A DNA stretch of 64,000 bases from Anodontia alba (taxonomy: Eukaryota > Mollusca > Bivalvia > Lucinida > Lucinidae): contig OZ024833.1 of NCBI GenBank assembly GCA_964016985.1, forward strand, positions 63,071,463 to 63,135,462, read 5' to 3'. Below, piece after piece: positions 35,699-47,540 of the stretch. The notes below the pieces were generated by a model that ran no database searches, was not told the origin of the DNA, and worked only from the letters and a program-made list of their open reading frames with translations. The stretch's first letter is position 1. Each line of letters opens with the position of its first letter. The position numbers and the translations under genes were made by a program.

Positions 35699-35930
35699 CA
35701 ATTTGCCTTGATGGTAACGCGAAATGTAGAAATTATAACATTTTGCGTTGACGCTTACATGAAATCTAGAAATTTCTACATTTCGCATGTGAGAGTCCAC
35801 GCAAAATGTAGAAACTTCTCCATTTTGCATTGACGCTTACGCGAAATGTAGAAATTTCTACAAGTCGCATGTGAGAGTCCACGCAAAATGTAGAAATTTC
35901 TATATTTCTACATTCTGCGTTGTAACACAT
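35699..35930. repeat. Palindromic tandem repeat of GCGAAATGTAGAAATT
   Basis: GCATGTGAGAGTCCACGCAA starts at 35785 and 35867 (period 82). Between these lie paired inverted blocks TGTAGAAATTTCTACA, so the region can fold in many ways. It directly follows a family A copy. Confidence 0.85.
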
Positions 35931-36244
35931 CATTAAACACACGGTGACGTCGACAGTTTCTCGTACACTGACGTGTGATTCTGTTTTCGTATGATTTACA
36001 AAATACCGCACTGTGCGTCATTTAAGAAATAGATCAGCTCTAGCAGTGATTTGTTGAATAATAAATCACTCTTTGGAGGTCAGTTATAAAGTAGATCAAA
36101 TCACGAGCGCGGACCGACAAACTGTGATTTAATACTCAACAAAACGTCGAAAAAGTAATTGTATCCTTCGGATTCTTCAAATATTCCGCCAGCATATAAA
36201 GAAATCTTGCCAACAGTTTTGACTGTAACGCTGCCGTTACAGGC

Positions 36245-36350
36245 ATTTCTTACTGGTTAACCGCCCAGTAAACGTGTGGTTAGGTAAACTGACCGCGCTC
36301 GACATGACCCCACTGGGTTGACTGGGCCGTAAAACCTAAACACAAACAAA
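36245..36350 (+). mobile_element. SINE tail fragment
   Basis: GGTTAGGTAAACTGACCGC and GACTGGGCCGTAAAACCTAA followed by (CAAA) repeats resemble the 3' half of the SINE candidate at 49.9-50.2 kb; the tRNA-like head is missing. Confidence 0.5.
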
Positions 36351-36607
36351 CGTTGTTGACGCGAGAAAAAGGACGTTACAACGTCTAACTTTGTGTAAAC
36401 GAAGACTGACGTCAGAAAAGTGTCAAAATGTCGTCGGAACGGCGCCAGATAGCGTCGCTCGTGTCCACCCAATTTTGTTGCAGAATAAATCATTGAATTT
36501 AACCATTGGCTATGTAGGCCAGGAGTGGTAGGATGTATTAACATCCATGGTTTTACATGTAGCATAAGAATGTGGCTATAACAAAGAGAAATACTTTATA
36601 AAGCACT

Positions 36608-36842
36608 GTTCCCGAGATTATAAAACTTTTTTTTGTGCTCAGCTCAGCTGAGCATGAACTTTTCTCTGCAAATTAATATGACAATGCCAACAATAATAAG
36701 CATTTGCGTATCTATACGCAGAGAAGTTTTCGTGCTCAGCAATGTTTAGCAAGAAAGAACTTGCAATTGTTAGTAATTTGGGATTTATAAGCAGGACAAA
36801 TTTCATGCTGAGCTGAGTTGAGCATGAAAAGAAGTTCTATAT
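36608..36842. mobile_element. Family K palindromic element, first of two
   Basis: Starts CCGAGATTATAAAACTTTTT; subterminal palindromes CTCAGCTGAGCATGAA and CATGCTGAGCTGAGTTGAGC face each other. Confidence 0.82.
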
Positions 36843-37094
36843 CGCTGAGGCCTGGCCCCGAGGGTATAAAACTTTTTTCATGCTCAACTCAGCTGAGCGT
36901 GAAATTTTTAATGCTAATAAATCTCAAATTACTAACAATGCCAAATTCTTTCCTGCTAAACATAACTAAGCATGAACATTTCCCTGCTAATAAATATGAA
37001 AATGCCAAATATTGGCATTTTCATATTTATTAGCAGAGAAAATTTCATGCTCAGCTGAGTTGAGCATGAAAAAGTTTTATAACCTCAAGGCCTG
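36843..37094. mobile_element. Family K palindromic element, second, adjoining the first
   Basis: Starts CTGAGGCCTGGCCCCGAGGG, contains AAATATTGGCATTTTCATAT, ends AAAGTTTTATAACCTCAAGG. Interior order is reversed relative to the first copy. Confidence 0.83.
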
Positions 37095-37185
37095 GTTGCA
37101 TATTCATTCACTGATTCAGAGGACTTGGACCACATATCAGAAGGTATGTTTTTGCACGTTCCGACTCGTTTCATTTGTACGATAT

Positions 37186-37463
37186 CATCACGAAAACATA
37201 CCTATATAATGTTGACCCCCTTAAACCCCACTTTGATGTAGTAAAACTGGGGTTTACAGGGGTATAAATTATTTTTCTTATTTCTGCTCAAAAACATATA
37301 TTGTGGATACTCGTTAGAACCGCTTCGGCGAGCCGGTTCTAACGTGTACCCACAATATATGTTTTGAGCAGAAATAGGAAAAAACATCAGAAATTTTATC
37401 TGAAAATTTTCATTTTTGGTGGTAAAATTTTCAGTATATTTGAATAGGCTTGTTTTCGTTATG
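37186..37463 (+). mobile_element. Family A palindromic MITE, full length
   Basis: Complete copy about 1.3 kb upstream of the activin-like coding start. Confidence 0.92.
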
Positions 37464-38068
37464 TTATAAAGGGAAGTGTCCCGATGAGTGGTTACGGACC
37501 TGCAGCTTCGTAGGCTAAGGTTCCAGTATCGGACCTCTAGATCCAGTCTAGAGCTCCGGTACCGGACCATAGGCAACCCTAGTAGGACAGACTAGGGAGC
37601 CGGTAGTATGTTTAACACGTTTGTACATTTGGTAGTACGTAGTTGAATTTTTCGAGTGTCCAAAATACCAAAATGCTACTGCGTTGCTTGACTCCAAGAG
37701 AGGAAATTTCTCCTGTTCTTATTTGCACATTCGGTGCTACATGTATATGGTGAATCTTTTCCTTGACTGTGTGGCAACAACCAAAATATGACTGTGTTAC
37801 CGGATACTAACATATATGACTGTGTCGTATTTATAATTTATACCGCAAAAAAGAGGAACTATAATGAAATATAAAAAAAAACGAATTATAATGAAAAATC
37901 CCTTTTAATTGTGGAAGATGAACTTATAACATCGCTAGATAAGACTATATTTTTTTTTCAGAAATAATGTTAATTTAGTGACAAAAGCCTCTAAATAAAG
38001 TTCTCTTGCTCACTTGACGCCATCTGGACGAGTGAAATTATTCTTATTGTGCGTGTAACGAATGCTGA

Positions 38069-38069
38069 A

Positions 38070-38111
<42 letters not shown>
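38069..38111. repeat. (TTA)n microsatellite
   Basis: About 14 ATT units directly before the family E copy at 38116. Confidence 0.95.
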
Positions 38112-38115
38112 GCTG

Positions 38116-38382
38116 CAGTCAACCCTCTTTACAGTGACAGCATTTGGTCCCAAAGATGTTGTCATTTAAATGAATCTGCTGTTGTAAAGAATCATTATTA
38201 AGCAAAATGATAGGTACGAAATGCCTTGTTTTATGCTTATTTCCTCATAAAACGTATGTTTGTAATATTTGTCACTGAGGCGATTCCAAACAAATATCCA
38301 AAATACATTTTTCTTGACGTATTAAAAACATTGTTAAATTGTATCGTTGTATCAGATGTCGTTATAATGAGGGTGAACTGTA
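38116..38382. mobile_element. Family E MITE (hairpin half lost), upstream of the activin-like gene
   Basis: CAGTCAACCCTCTTTACAGT start; only CACTGAGGCGATTCCAAACA of the hairpin remains. Confidence 0.83.
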
Positions 38383-38776
38383 TTCTAATTATTGGTGTTG
38401 TTTTAATTATTATTATATTATTATTATCATTATTACTATTGTTGTTGTTATTGTTGTTGTTTCAGAAGAGATCGGTGTGCAGGAAAACGAACAGGGCCGT
38501 GGTCACAACAGTTGATTGCCTTGAAAAAAAACAATGGCGAAAAGTTTATCCAGCAATCCAGTTACTTTAACACTTGACTTGGCATCCGCAATTATGTTCC
38601 GTAACCACTCGGTGATAGTCCGATAGCTCAGAGAAGGTTTTAGGTACAACAATTCCTGATCTTATATGGAAAAAAAACTGTCATTACGAGTTTGTTTTCT
38701 TGAATTATCCATGAATTAGTCTGGGACGCATTGTTTTATGATAAATCCGATTTATTTATTTATTTATTTATTTCAG

Positions 38777-38802
38777 ATCGTCTGACAAATTTCTTTCAAA
38801 CA
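38777..38802 (+). other. 5' untranslated end of activin-like exon, with splice acceptor just upstream
   Basis: A long T-rich run built of TTTA units ends in TTTCAG at 38771-38776, a good splice acceptor, 26 bases before the chosen ATG. The in-frame ATG at 38731 lies upstream of this acceptor and its codons read through the TTTA repeat, so I reject it. The inference is that one or more untranslated leader exons, and the promoter, lie further upstream, possibly outside the window. No upstream exon was identified. Confidence 0.5.
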
Positions 38803-39145
38803 ATGAAAATTCTGCCTACCAGTATCATCATGTTATCTACGGTGTGTGCTGCTGTCTATGGATTTAACAAAGGTTCTCCCATTGGAAACTGTCCCGGATG
38901 CCGGAAGTTTGACGTCACATCCTTTGAGCCATTAAAACGTGTAGCTATAATAAAGGCGGAGATATTACGTCGTCTTAATATATCCCAGCATCCGTCTGGA
39001 TATCTTTCAACCTCTCAGTCCCAACAGCCCACAGAACTTGCGGAACCAAGGCAGAAGAACGCGGATTTACAAGCCACGAACAGCGGCAAAGAAGCAGACG
39101 ACACACAGGAACTGTCAGAAATTTTAAGTTATTCAGAATTACCAG
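38803..39145 (+). CDS. Activin/inhibin-beta-like TGF-beta ligand, coding exon 1 (signal peptide and first part of propeptide)
   Basis: This exon encodes residues 1-114 plus the first base of codon 115. Residues 1-20 are a signal peptide: charged MK, hydrophobic ILPTSIIMLSTVCAAV, likely cleavage near Gly20. CPGC follows at 30-33, then a basic amphipathic stretch RVAIIKAEILRRLNIS (46-61) with an N-glycosylation site at Asn59. Activin-beta propeptides are known to start with a CPSC-type motif and a comparable KxxILxxL helix. The exon ends in ELSEILSYSELP, like the SEII-F-E motif of activin-beta. The donor is CAG|GTTGGT at 39145/39146, phase 1, matching the acceptor of exon 2. Unspliced reading would end at a stop near 39294 after unrelated hydrophobic residues. 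The protein should be secreted and processed as a prodimer; assignment to activin rather than another TGF-beta branch is inference from several weak but concordant motifs. Confidence 0.82.
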
Positions 39146-39326
39146 GTTGGTATCATGATAATAACGCTTTTCTTTTTCAAATCTATTTTTTACCTTTACT
39201 ACTATATGGCAAAATTGGTGATATTTATCTTATTTTTCCCCCGAAAATAGGTTTTAACAGTTCATACGCATTGCCTCCCCAGAAATTTCATTAAAGGGAC
39301 TAAGTGCAATATATCCTTAAAATATT

Positions 39327-39432
39327 ACCTAACTAGCATTCTATTTAAATTTACATTGGACCGTTATCGGCCCGACAAGATCCTGTCGGGCAGATAACAG
39401 TCCGATATAAATTTAAGTAGAATGGATATTAA
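39327..39432. mobile_element. Family B-like hairpin element in the activin intron
   Basis: A diverged subfamily: CATTCTATTTAAATTTACAT and a GACAAGATCCTGTC loop, keeping the ACCGTTATCGGCCCG stem. Confidence 0.85.
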
Positions 39433-39592
39433 TTATTAGTATTATCTTGCAGATCTAATGAGATTCCTAACCTTACTAATTTGTGCAAAACTGTTGTTTA
39501 TCTATATGTTAACTAACTTATCCGGGGCCTCTGTTTGCAAACCAGATCACTGAACAAGAAATGATAGCAATGCTCTAAGATATGTGCCGAAC

Positions 39593-40027
39593 GTTATTAA
39601 CAGCCTTGTATTAACCGGCGAAAAGCCATGTATTAACAAGGCAATTCACGCGCTGTTAATGCACGGCTACGCAACTTTCAATATGTTCGTACTGCGGCCA
39701 CAGATTTGCTGCCGTTATGATATGTGTACTGCCCGGCCCTAGAACGAGCATAGTCCGGTGAAATTACGTTCGCGAGACATCAGCGAAAAGGCAAAACAAA
39801 CTAGTGCAAGAAATAACGCAAAAAGTAGCAAATGTTTTCAGTTTTTATGCAATAATAGCGATCGAACATGGTTTTTCAGTGCATTAGCATTCGCCAGGTC
39901 TCTAGGGAGAAGTTGAAAACCGTGGCCTTCGGCCTCGGTTTTCAACTCCTCCAACGGGACCTGGCGAATGTTAATGCATGAAAAACCATGTTTGATTCCT
40001 ATATTATAATTCTCTTTGGAAAACATG
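39593..40027. mobile_element. Family W element in the activin intron
   Basis: Second copy, same orientation, about 90 percent like 19415-19822 by eye; the fold-back is more complete (GTGGCCTTCGGCCTCGG centre). Confidence 0.86.
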
Positions 40028-40674
40028 CATTAAAGATGCTTAAAATTTGCTGAAAAATCAAAGTCTGTTAATTAATTGGTTTTCTCTGAAATCATTTAGT
40101 GGAATAGTAGTATTTACGGTTTGGGTACTTTTTCTGAATGTCTCCTTTCTAAGCTAAAATAGACATTAAAGTTTGGAAAACAGCTGCAAAAAATCCCTTT
40201 TCAGAATTGTCAATAACTTTCAGCTCTTTGTAGCATAGAGCACACCTGAATATCAAAAAGGTGTCGAGATATGTTGTGGCCTGCGACATCATCTACATCA
40301 TATATAAATGTATTTTTGGTATTATTTTGTATTCAGGTGTGCTCTATACCAGCCAAGTGTTGGAAATCTTCAGGATGTCAAAATTGATATATGTTTGCTC
40401 ATTTCATCAAACACGAGCCCTAATAAATCCTTATTTGGACATAAAAACCCCAATCCTGAAACTAATTATAAGTCATTCCCCGATATAAAATACAAATATG
40501 TTGATTCTGGCACAACATTTTTCATGCATTACGAGGGCGTGTCAATAAATAACCAGCCTATCCCATTTCCGATGGACCGAGACGGTCACGATTTTCATGC
40601 TTTGTTTCAAAATAAGTTTTATACATGGGTACAAAATTACACGCGTATCGAGTCATTCTTCAATAAGATACTGA

Positions 40675-41694
40675 ATGTCAAACATGACTAGTGATGCAAA
40701 GGCATGCTTTTCATCTAAAGTTGAGTACCGTGCTGTAATTCGGTACTTGTATTTAAAAGATAAAACAGGCAAGGAAATATACGGCGAGTTAGCCGATGTT
40801 TATGGGTCTTCTGCACCATCTTATGCGCATGTTAAATTCTGGGTAGGGGAATTCAAACGCGGTAGAACGTCTTTAGAAGATGAAGCCAGGTCTGGGCGCC
40901 CATTGGATGCCACCGACGAAGAAATATATGTAAGAAAGTTCGGGATCTGGTATACACTGATGGGGAATTCAGGTGGAAGAAATAGCGCAGGCATTAGGCA
41001 TTTCAAATGGTAGCGTTTCAACAATCTTACATGATCGTTTAGGTATGCGCAAGCTAACAGCCCGTTCGGTCCCCAAACCCCTTAGCGATGAGCAAATGGC
41101 AACCAGAGCATCAGTATGCAGCGCCTTGTTGAAGCGTTTTAGGTCAAAAGATGATTTTCTTTTGCGTCTGGTGACTGTAGATGAGACTTGGGTTCATTAT
41201 TATGAGTCAGAGATAAAAGCTTAGAGTCGTCAGTGGGTAGGGCCTGGGTCCCCGAGGCCAAAGAAGTTCAAGACGCAACCACCGGCTGGCAAGGTGATGG
41301 CCACAGTATTTTGGGACGCAAAAGGCGTTATTATGTTGGACTTTTTATCCAAGAGAAGTACAATAACTAGAGTGTACTATGCAAACTTGTTAGACCAACT
41401 GAGAACCGCCATCCGTGAAAAACGCCAAGGTAAATTTCTAAAGGTGTTTTGCTGCAACAGGACAATGCGAGAGTCCACACTTGCAAAGTTGCAATGGATG
41501 CTGTAGAGCGAAACGGATATGAATTAATACCACATCCTGCCTATTCGCCTGATCTAGCTGCTAGCGACTTCTTCCTATTCCCAAACTTAAAAAAGGATAT
41601 CCGTGGACTTCATTTCCGGTCTGATGAAGAAGTCGTGACGGCAGTTGAGGAGTGGGTCAATGGAAAGGACCCTGACTTTTTTCAGTTCTGACTC
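40675..41694 (+). pseudogene. Mariner transposase pseudogene, left arm
   Basis: The reading starts at MSNMTSDAKACFSSKVEYRA with the N-terminal helix-turn-helix region of a mariner transposase (cut-and-paste, TA target). All three acidic residues of the D,D34D site are visible: TVDETWVHYY, LQQDNARVHT and YSPDLAASD, with 34 residues between the last two. The frame is broken near 40930, has a stop (TAG) at about 41222 after the VDETW block, and shifts again near 41440 just before QQDNAR. The C-terminal WVNGKDPDFF is present, after which the sequence is unrelated. Overall it resembles the SETMAR/Mos1-type mariner lineage by eye. It cannot make an active enzyme. The left arm retains a KKVRDL-type coding block near 40930-40960 that the right arm lacks. 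Confidence 0.9.
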
Positions 41695-41724
41695 TGAGCT
41701 TTATTCTCTAGCTCTTAATTATGT

Positions 41725-42214
41725 ACCCAAGTCTCATCTACAGTCACCAGACGCAACAGAAAATCATATTTTGACCTAAAACGCTTCAACAAGACGCTGG
41801 TGTTCTGGTTGCCATTTGCTCATCGCTAAGAGATTTGGGGACCCAACGGGCTGTTAGCTTGCGCATACCTAAACGATCATGTAAGATTGTTGAAGCGCTA
41901 CCATGTGAAATGCCTTATGCCTGCGCTATTTCTTCCACCTGAATTCGCCTATCAGAGTATACCATTTCTTCGTCTGTGGCATCCAGTGGGCGTCCAGACC
42001 TGGCTTCATCTTCTAAGGACGTTCTACCGCGTTTGAATTCCCCTACCCAGAATTTAACCTGAGCATAAGATGTTGCAGAAGACCCATAAACATCGGCTAA
42101 CTCGCCGTGTATTTCTTTGCCTGTTTTACCTTTTAAATACAAGTACCGAATTACAACACGGTACTCAACTTTAGATGAAAAGTATGCCTTTGCATCACTA
42201 GCAATGTTTGACAT
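41725..42214 (-). pseudogene. Mariner transposase fragment, right arm
   Basis: Reading on the minus strand starts MSNIASDAKAYFSSKVEYRV and runs through the DNA-binding half (GRTSLEDEARSGRPLDATDE, VEEIAQA) up to the first catalytic block DETW, where homology stops at 41725. The open frame runs without a stop to about 41915 and then is damaged. Compared with the left arm it lacks about 27 bases but keeps the reading frame at that point. It is a partial inverted copy rather than a separate insertion with its own two ends. Confidence 0.87.
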
Positions 42215-42361
42215 TCAATATCTTATCTTATTAAAGAATGACTCGATACGCGTGTAATTGTGTACCCATGTATAAATCATATATTGAAACAAAGCATGAA
42301 AATCGTGACCGTCTCTGTCCATCGGAAATGGGATAGGCTGGTTATTTATTGACACGCCCTC

Positions 42362-42722
<361 letters not shown>

Positions 42723-42811
42723 CGCACAGCTCTGGCCGCCGATATCTTTATTCAGACACAACGGCGTAACCAGAATTGGATTATTTTTATGCAAACCTAG
42801 AATCGCTTCCA

Positions 42812-42872
42812 AAACGGGAGCTACTCTTAATGGGAAGAATTTTCTCCCAGTAAAGAAGCAAATTAATTTATG
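42812..42872. mobile_element. Family H hairpin element, diverged
   Basis: CTACTCTTAATGGGAAGAAT with GAAGCAAATTAA. Confidence 0.65.
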
Positions 42873-42894
42873 TTAAAACCGCTTTATTATAGAT

Positions 42895-43202
42895 ACAGTC
42901 GACTCTCGTTATCTCGAACTCGCTTATCTCGAATAACCGCTTATCTCGAAGTGAAAATCTGGTCCCTGTTTTAACACAGAGATCTACCAAAAGGCAATAA
43001 AATATTGTGGAAAAGAGGAGAAAAGAGCAATTTCTCCTCTTTTCCACAATCTCTTAGAATCAAATTACATATTCATTCTGTTAAAGGTGATTGTTCGATT
43101 AATTGCTTTCCTCAGTTTCGCAAATCTAATATGTCGAAGTACGGATATCTCGAAGTGTTTCATAGAGTCCCTTGGAATTCGAGTTAACGAGAGTCGACTG
43201 TA
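42895..43202 (+). mobile_element. Family D MITE in the activin intron
   Basis: 308 bases; GAGGAGAAAAGAGCAATTTC marks a degenerate hairpin. Confidence 0.88.
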
Positions 43203-43258
43203 TTTTTCTTACGCATGTTGTAATGTACGTAATGAGCGCTACGCCAATGAAACACATG

Positions 43259-43498
43259 GATGAGCCGGGGCGAAGCATTTCCTGCAAAATTACATATGCG
43301 CACAGTGAAAACTCAGATCAGCCTGTGCATCTTCGCAGGCGGCTCAGAGTCGCAGTCCGCTTGAAGACACTTTGGATCCCAGGCTACTCCCAGAGTGCCC
43401 TGCGAAGACTCTGGTCAGACTGAGCGGATGCGCAGTCTGATCTGCGTCTTCGCTGAGCGCCATGCAAACTTGTAGGAAACGCTGTGGCCCGGCTCATA
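43259..43498. mobile_element. Family G-like element with different ends, in the activin intron
   Basis: Same paired hairpins as family G but ends ATGAGCCGGGGCGAAGCATT / GCTGTGGCCCGGCTCAT. Confidence 0.85.
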
Positions 43499-43671
43499 TG
43501 TAAATTGTGTTCGAGGGGAGCAGTTGATTAAGTCAAGTAAGACGTCTGCAAAAACGAGGCAATACAATCCGTTTAGAAAGAAAACTTAGAAATTCTAACC
43601 AATATGTAGTGCATACCCTTCTCGAGCACATTAGTCAGCAGAACTTTTCCTGTATCAGGTAATAGAGATTA

Positions 43672-43792
43672 TCACATGGTGTTTTGGTTATCGCCCATTA
43701 TCTGGCCGAAGGTTTTAACCTGAGGACAGATAATGGCCGAGGGTTGATACAGGGGCGATGACCAAAACAACCATGCCATAATCTGTTTATCA
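43672..43792. repeat. Fold-back with nested stems, in the activin intron
   Basis: GAGATTATCACATGGTGTTT faces AACAACCATGCCATAATCTG; inner ATTATCTGGCCGAAGG faces CAGATAATGGCCGAGGG. Confidence 0.83.
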
Positions 43793-44272
43793 CATATTCA
43801 AATCCGCTTCTAACTGTTTTGTAAGTTCAAAATCGCCATAAAATGATGGAACAGATGATGATTCAAGCGCAAATGCGCGTAACGTCACATCATTTACATA
43901 ATTTTGTTTACTGAACCTCACCATAATGTCGCGAGCGTGCTAATAACCCTTGTCCGTTCAAATACACTGCTTCCGGTTATCAGACCGGGCAGGTAGATAA
44001 TCACTTTCCGTTCAAAATACATTTTTTTCTAGTTATAAGCATGATTATCTGTACCAAGTGACATCGTAACCAGGGTATGGGTTACACATTATCACATATA
44101 CAAAAGATAGGTTGTCATGCCAAACATAGAAATGAATATGTCATAGCTAGTTGTATAACTCTATCTGATTCAGCAGAACTCACTAGTTGCATAATTCTCT
44201 AACATGGATATTTTGTGTGGAAAGAAAAGCACTTTTCCATATATATTGTAACTAGCAGTTGTTTTGGCAGTT

Positions 44273-44563
44273 CATTATGAAAACACGCCTATTCAAATAT
44301 ATTGAAAATTTCACCACCAAAAACTGAAAGTTTTCAGATAAAAATTCTGATTTTTTTTTTTTTTTTTTTTTGATATTTCTACTCAAAACATAGATTGTGG
44401 GTACTCGTTAGAACCGCCTCGGCGAGGCGGTTCTAACGAGTACCCACAATCTATGTTTTTCAGCAGAAATAAGGAAATAATGTATACCCCTGTAAACCCC
44501 AGTTTTACTATATAAAAGTGGGGTTTTAGGGGGCCAACATTATATAGGCATGTTTTCGTGATG
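44273..44563 (-). mobile_element. Family A palindromic MITE, reversed, in the activin intron
   Basis: Complete copy with a T-run expanded near 44352-44372. Confidence 0.92.
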
Positions 44564-45280
44564 TGTTTCGAACGTGTCATTGTTCGAATTACATAAATTG
44601 TGCTCACTCTGAAAATATAGAAGCAGAGACAATATAAAATATCTCAGCTGCCCAAGATGGAGCCTTTCCAGCAAGCATATGGCGATAACATTACGTCGTG
44701 TCAATGATGTTGTATAAACGTCATATGTCCGCTGCATGTAAACCAAATGATGTCAGTTGGGTTGTTTTTTTTATATCTTCATGGAAAGTTAAAAAAAAAA
44801 GATTTTCACGCCGCCGTTTGCGCAAGTTAGACGTTTTTTTGTTTTGTTTTTTTTTGTTTGTTTTTTTTTTTGTTTTTTTTTTTTTTTTTTGTTTTGTTTT
44901 TTTTTTTTGTTTTGTTTTTTTGTTTTTTGTTCTTTTTTTTTTTTTTTTTGTATCATTTTCAGATTTATAAAACGTATTTATTCCTCTTCTTATGCAATTT
45001 GGATGCACCTTGATTAAAGTTTTTATTCGCTTGTGTGGGGCAAGCGTTTAATATGCAAGTTTTGTTGATATTTTATCGTAAGAGGTATGCGTGGCAAATT
45101 TCACAGCAGATATTTTCAAATATAGTCACTATAAGTTCTTTCTTTATCATGCTTTTTCAATGACCATTACTGTAACATGTGAGTAGTTCATTCACAAGCA
45201 AACTTGTGATAGCTATAGTTTAAAGGTTTGTTTGTCCTACTTTTGCATGTTATTAATCTTTTTATAGCCATTTAATATAT
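44564..45280. other. T-rich low-complexity intron sequence
   Basis: 44835-44950 is nearly pure T with single G; the rest shows no feature. Confidence 0.55.
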
Positions 45281-45635
45281 ACAGTCGAACTTCAATGGCT
45301 CGAACACCTTTGGGACCATGGAAAATTGCTCGAGCCATGGGTAGTTCGAGCCAAAGAGGGTTAATCATGGCGCCAGGTCGGGAAGCAAATATCGCTAATC
45401 CTGGGAAATCTATCGATCTTCTACACAATAATTGTATGTTGAGTGTTCTCATTAGAATCGCCTCGTTGAGGCGATTCTAATGATTACACACAACATACAA
45501 TTTCATAATGAAATAAGAAAGCTTCCTTAATATTTGTTTTCTTGATCTATCGGAAGAATTTCGTAGGGATTCAAAAACGAGTTCGAATTAGCCATGATGA
45601 ACCATCGGTGTTCGAGCTATTGAGATTCGACTGTA
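45281..45635. mobile_element. Family C MITE, full length, in the activin intron
   Basis: Best-preserved copy: starts ACAGTCGAACTTCAATGGCT, has the hairpin ATTAGAATCGCCTCGTTGAG, ends GAGATTCGACTGTA. Confidence 0.88.
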
Positions 45636-45665
45636 TGTTGATGAGGCTAGCAACAAAAACAAATT

Positions 45666-46017
45666 AAGATGGAATCCGACTTTCAGACAGTTTACTATAT
45701 TCTAGTGGAATCCGACTTTCAAGCTGTTTACTATCTTGTGGTAAAATCCAGCTTTTACACTGTTTACTATATTGTGGTGGAATCCGACTTTTAGGCGGTT
45801 TACTGTATTGTTTACCCGAGCCAACAATCAAACTTAAGGTGGAATCTGCCTTTAGACTGTTTTCTATATTGCAGTGGAATCCGAATTTTAGATTGTATAC
45901 TATTTTGTTTACTCAAGCCAACGATAAAACTTAAGGTGGAATCTGACTTTTAGACTGCTTATTGTTTTGTGGTGGAATCCGACTTTTAGACTGTTTACTT
46001 TATTGTTTACCCGAACC
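45666..46017. repeat. Minisatellite of GTGGAATCCGACTTTTAGAC units in the activin intron
   Basis: GTGGAATCCGACTTTTAGAC followed by TGTTTACTATATT is repeated about nine times; some units carry an extra TTTACCCGAGCCAACAA segment, giving two unit lengths of about 36 and 80 bases. Confidence 0.9.
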
Positions 46018-46499
46018 AACAACTATATACATGTATCAAATCTCGTAATTTTAAAACGTCTTCTTCTCTGAAACAGCTTAACCATTTTTTTTACCAGATT
46101 ACACTTTGGGCCTTCTGGCGAAGGCATATTATCAATTTGTTCAAACCGTCCTGCTTCATTAAACAAGATGGCCGTCATGCCCATATATGGTGAAAAAACA
46201 CCTAAAAATCTTCTTCTCCAGAACCAAGAAAGCTTCAAGGTTGAATCTTGGTATATAGAATCCAAGATTTAAGGTCTACCAAGTGTCGTCAAATGATCAT
46301 CCTAGGATGACCTTTGACCTTTCTATGGCAAGGTCAAATTTCCAGCCCCATACTTTTGTATGGAGAAAATGTGGCAATACTGGAAGAAAGTTGTATGGCA
46401 TCTGCAGATATGCAATGCAATGGCTCAGGTGAGCGAATCGTGGCCCATGGACCTTTTGTGTTTACTTCACACGATGAAACAAATTCACAACAAACAATC
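46018..46499. other. Old dispersed repeat, unclassified, in the activin intron
   Basis: CAATGGCTCAGGTGAGCGAA followed by TGGCCCATGGACC near 46420-46455 looks like the end of a dispersed mollusc repeat that I recall with a CTCAGGTGAGCGA word; the class is unknown to me. Confidence 0.4.
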
Positions 46500-46610
46500 C
46501 CAGCAGGCAAACAACATCAAAATGACGTCGTATCAACGTCGATGCAACGTGATCACGTCGCATCGGCGTTGATACGACGTCATTTTAACGTTGCATGCCC
46601 ACTGGGATGG
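46500..46610. mobile_element. Family L-like fold-back in the activin intron
   Basis: ACATCAAAATGACGTCGTAT faces ATACGACGTCATTTTAACGT; centre ACGTGATCACGT. Confidence 0.83.
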
Positions 46611-46624
46611 AATATCCTCAATAC

Positions 46625-46705
46625 GGGCCGCGACATGCGAAAATGTGTCTTCGGGCTTATGTGGACAACGAATGCGCAGGCTGATCAGGGCCTTCGCTGT
46701 CCGCT
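46625..46705. repeat. Solitary G-type hairpin
   Basis: GCGACATGCGAAAATGTGTC and GCGCAGGCTGATCAGGGCCT. Confidence 0.65.
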
Positions 46706-46875
46706 AACAGAATCATTGGAAACTATGACATGTATCAATGGAGAGCAAATGCCCGAATGAGACTTTGCGCATGCGCTGGTTGAATCCGAATCTATGCATT
46801 TTGCGCATGCTCGAAGGCACATTTTTCGCTTGGTGCATCCTATATATTTATCAGTAGCTGAGCCACCTCATTAAG

Positions 46876-47083
46876 CAACCAACAAAATGGCATGTGCGCT
46901 CAGCTATGACTCAGATCAGTGTGGGAACCCGTCCAGTCTGATCAGAGTCTTCGCTGTCCACATGTAGAAAGCATAGCTCCTTAGCTACCCATTAAGCGCA
47001 CAACAAAGACTCTGATCAGACTGGGCGGATGCCCAGGCTGATCTGAGTGTTCGTTGAGTGCACATCCATTTTGTTGGTTTTGC
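46876..47083. mobile_element. Family G element in the activin intron
   Basis: AACCAACAAAATGGCATGTG ... CATCCATTTTGTTGGTTTTG. Confidence 0.88.
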
Positions 47084-47300
47084 CTTGGTGGCACATATGA
47101 ATTTCAAATGCAGACAGCGAGTTTCCATACCTACTAGCACACACGAACGGTCCTCCGATTTTTTTTAACATTCGAAAGTACGCTCTACAGAGTGTTTTCG
47201 TTATGTGGGCGAGCAGCGGCGAACCTGTTCCGGACTGGTGCCAGCCTGGGCTTGTATCGTCGCTGGACTGGCTTATGTTTATGGTGCCACAACAATGACT

Positions 47301-47540
47301 TAACCCTTAAACTGCCAATCACAACAATTGTCGTCTGCTTTGTCATCTGCTTGTGATTTCAAAAGTCATTATAGCAAACTTTGTGGACCCAGATCAGACT
47401 GCTCCTAGAAGTCTGATCAGGGTCCACACTGTTTACCTGTATGCAAAAATAGGTTTGAAAAGTTTGCAAGAATATTCGGCAGCCGACATAAACAGACGAC
47501 ATTTTCAGATGCAGGTTTTCTTGGCATTTTAAGGGTTAAT
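47301..47540. mobile_element. Family V element, reversed, in the activin intron
   Basis: TTAACCCTTAAACTGCCAA ... CTTGGCATTTTAAGGGTTAA with F-type hairpin 47374-47437. Confidence 0.86.

Noticed and set aside
38731..38802. Upstream in-frame ATG as start of the activin-like protein
   Set aside because: It precedes a good splice acceptor, reads through a TTTA repeat, and would place a non-signal segment before the obvious signal peptide.
46314..46760. 148-codon open frame as a gene
   Set aside because: It spans a dispersed repeat, a family L fold-back and a G-type hairpin; no domain recognised.
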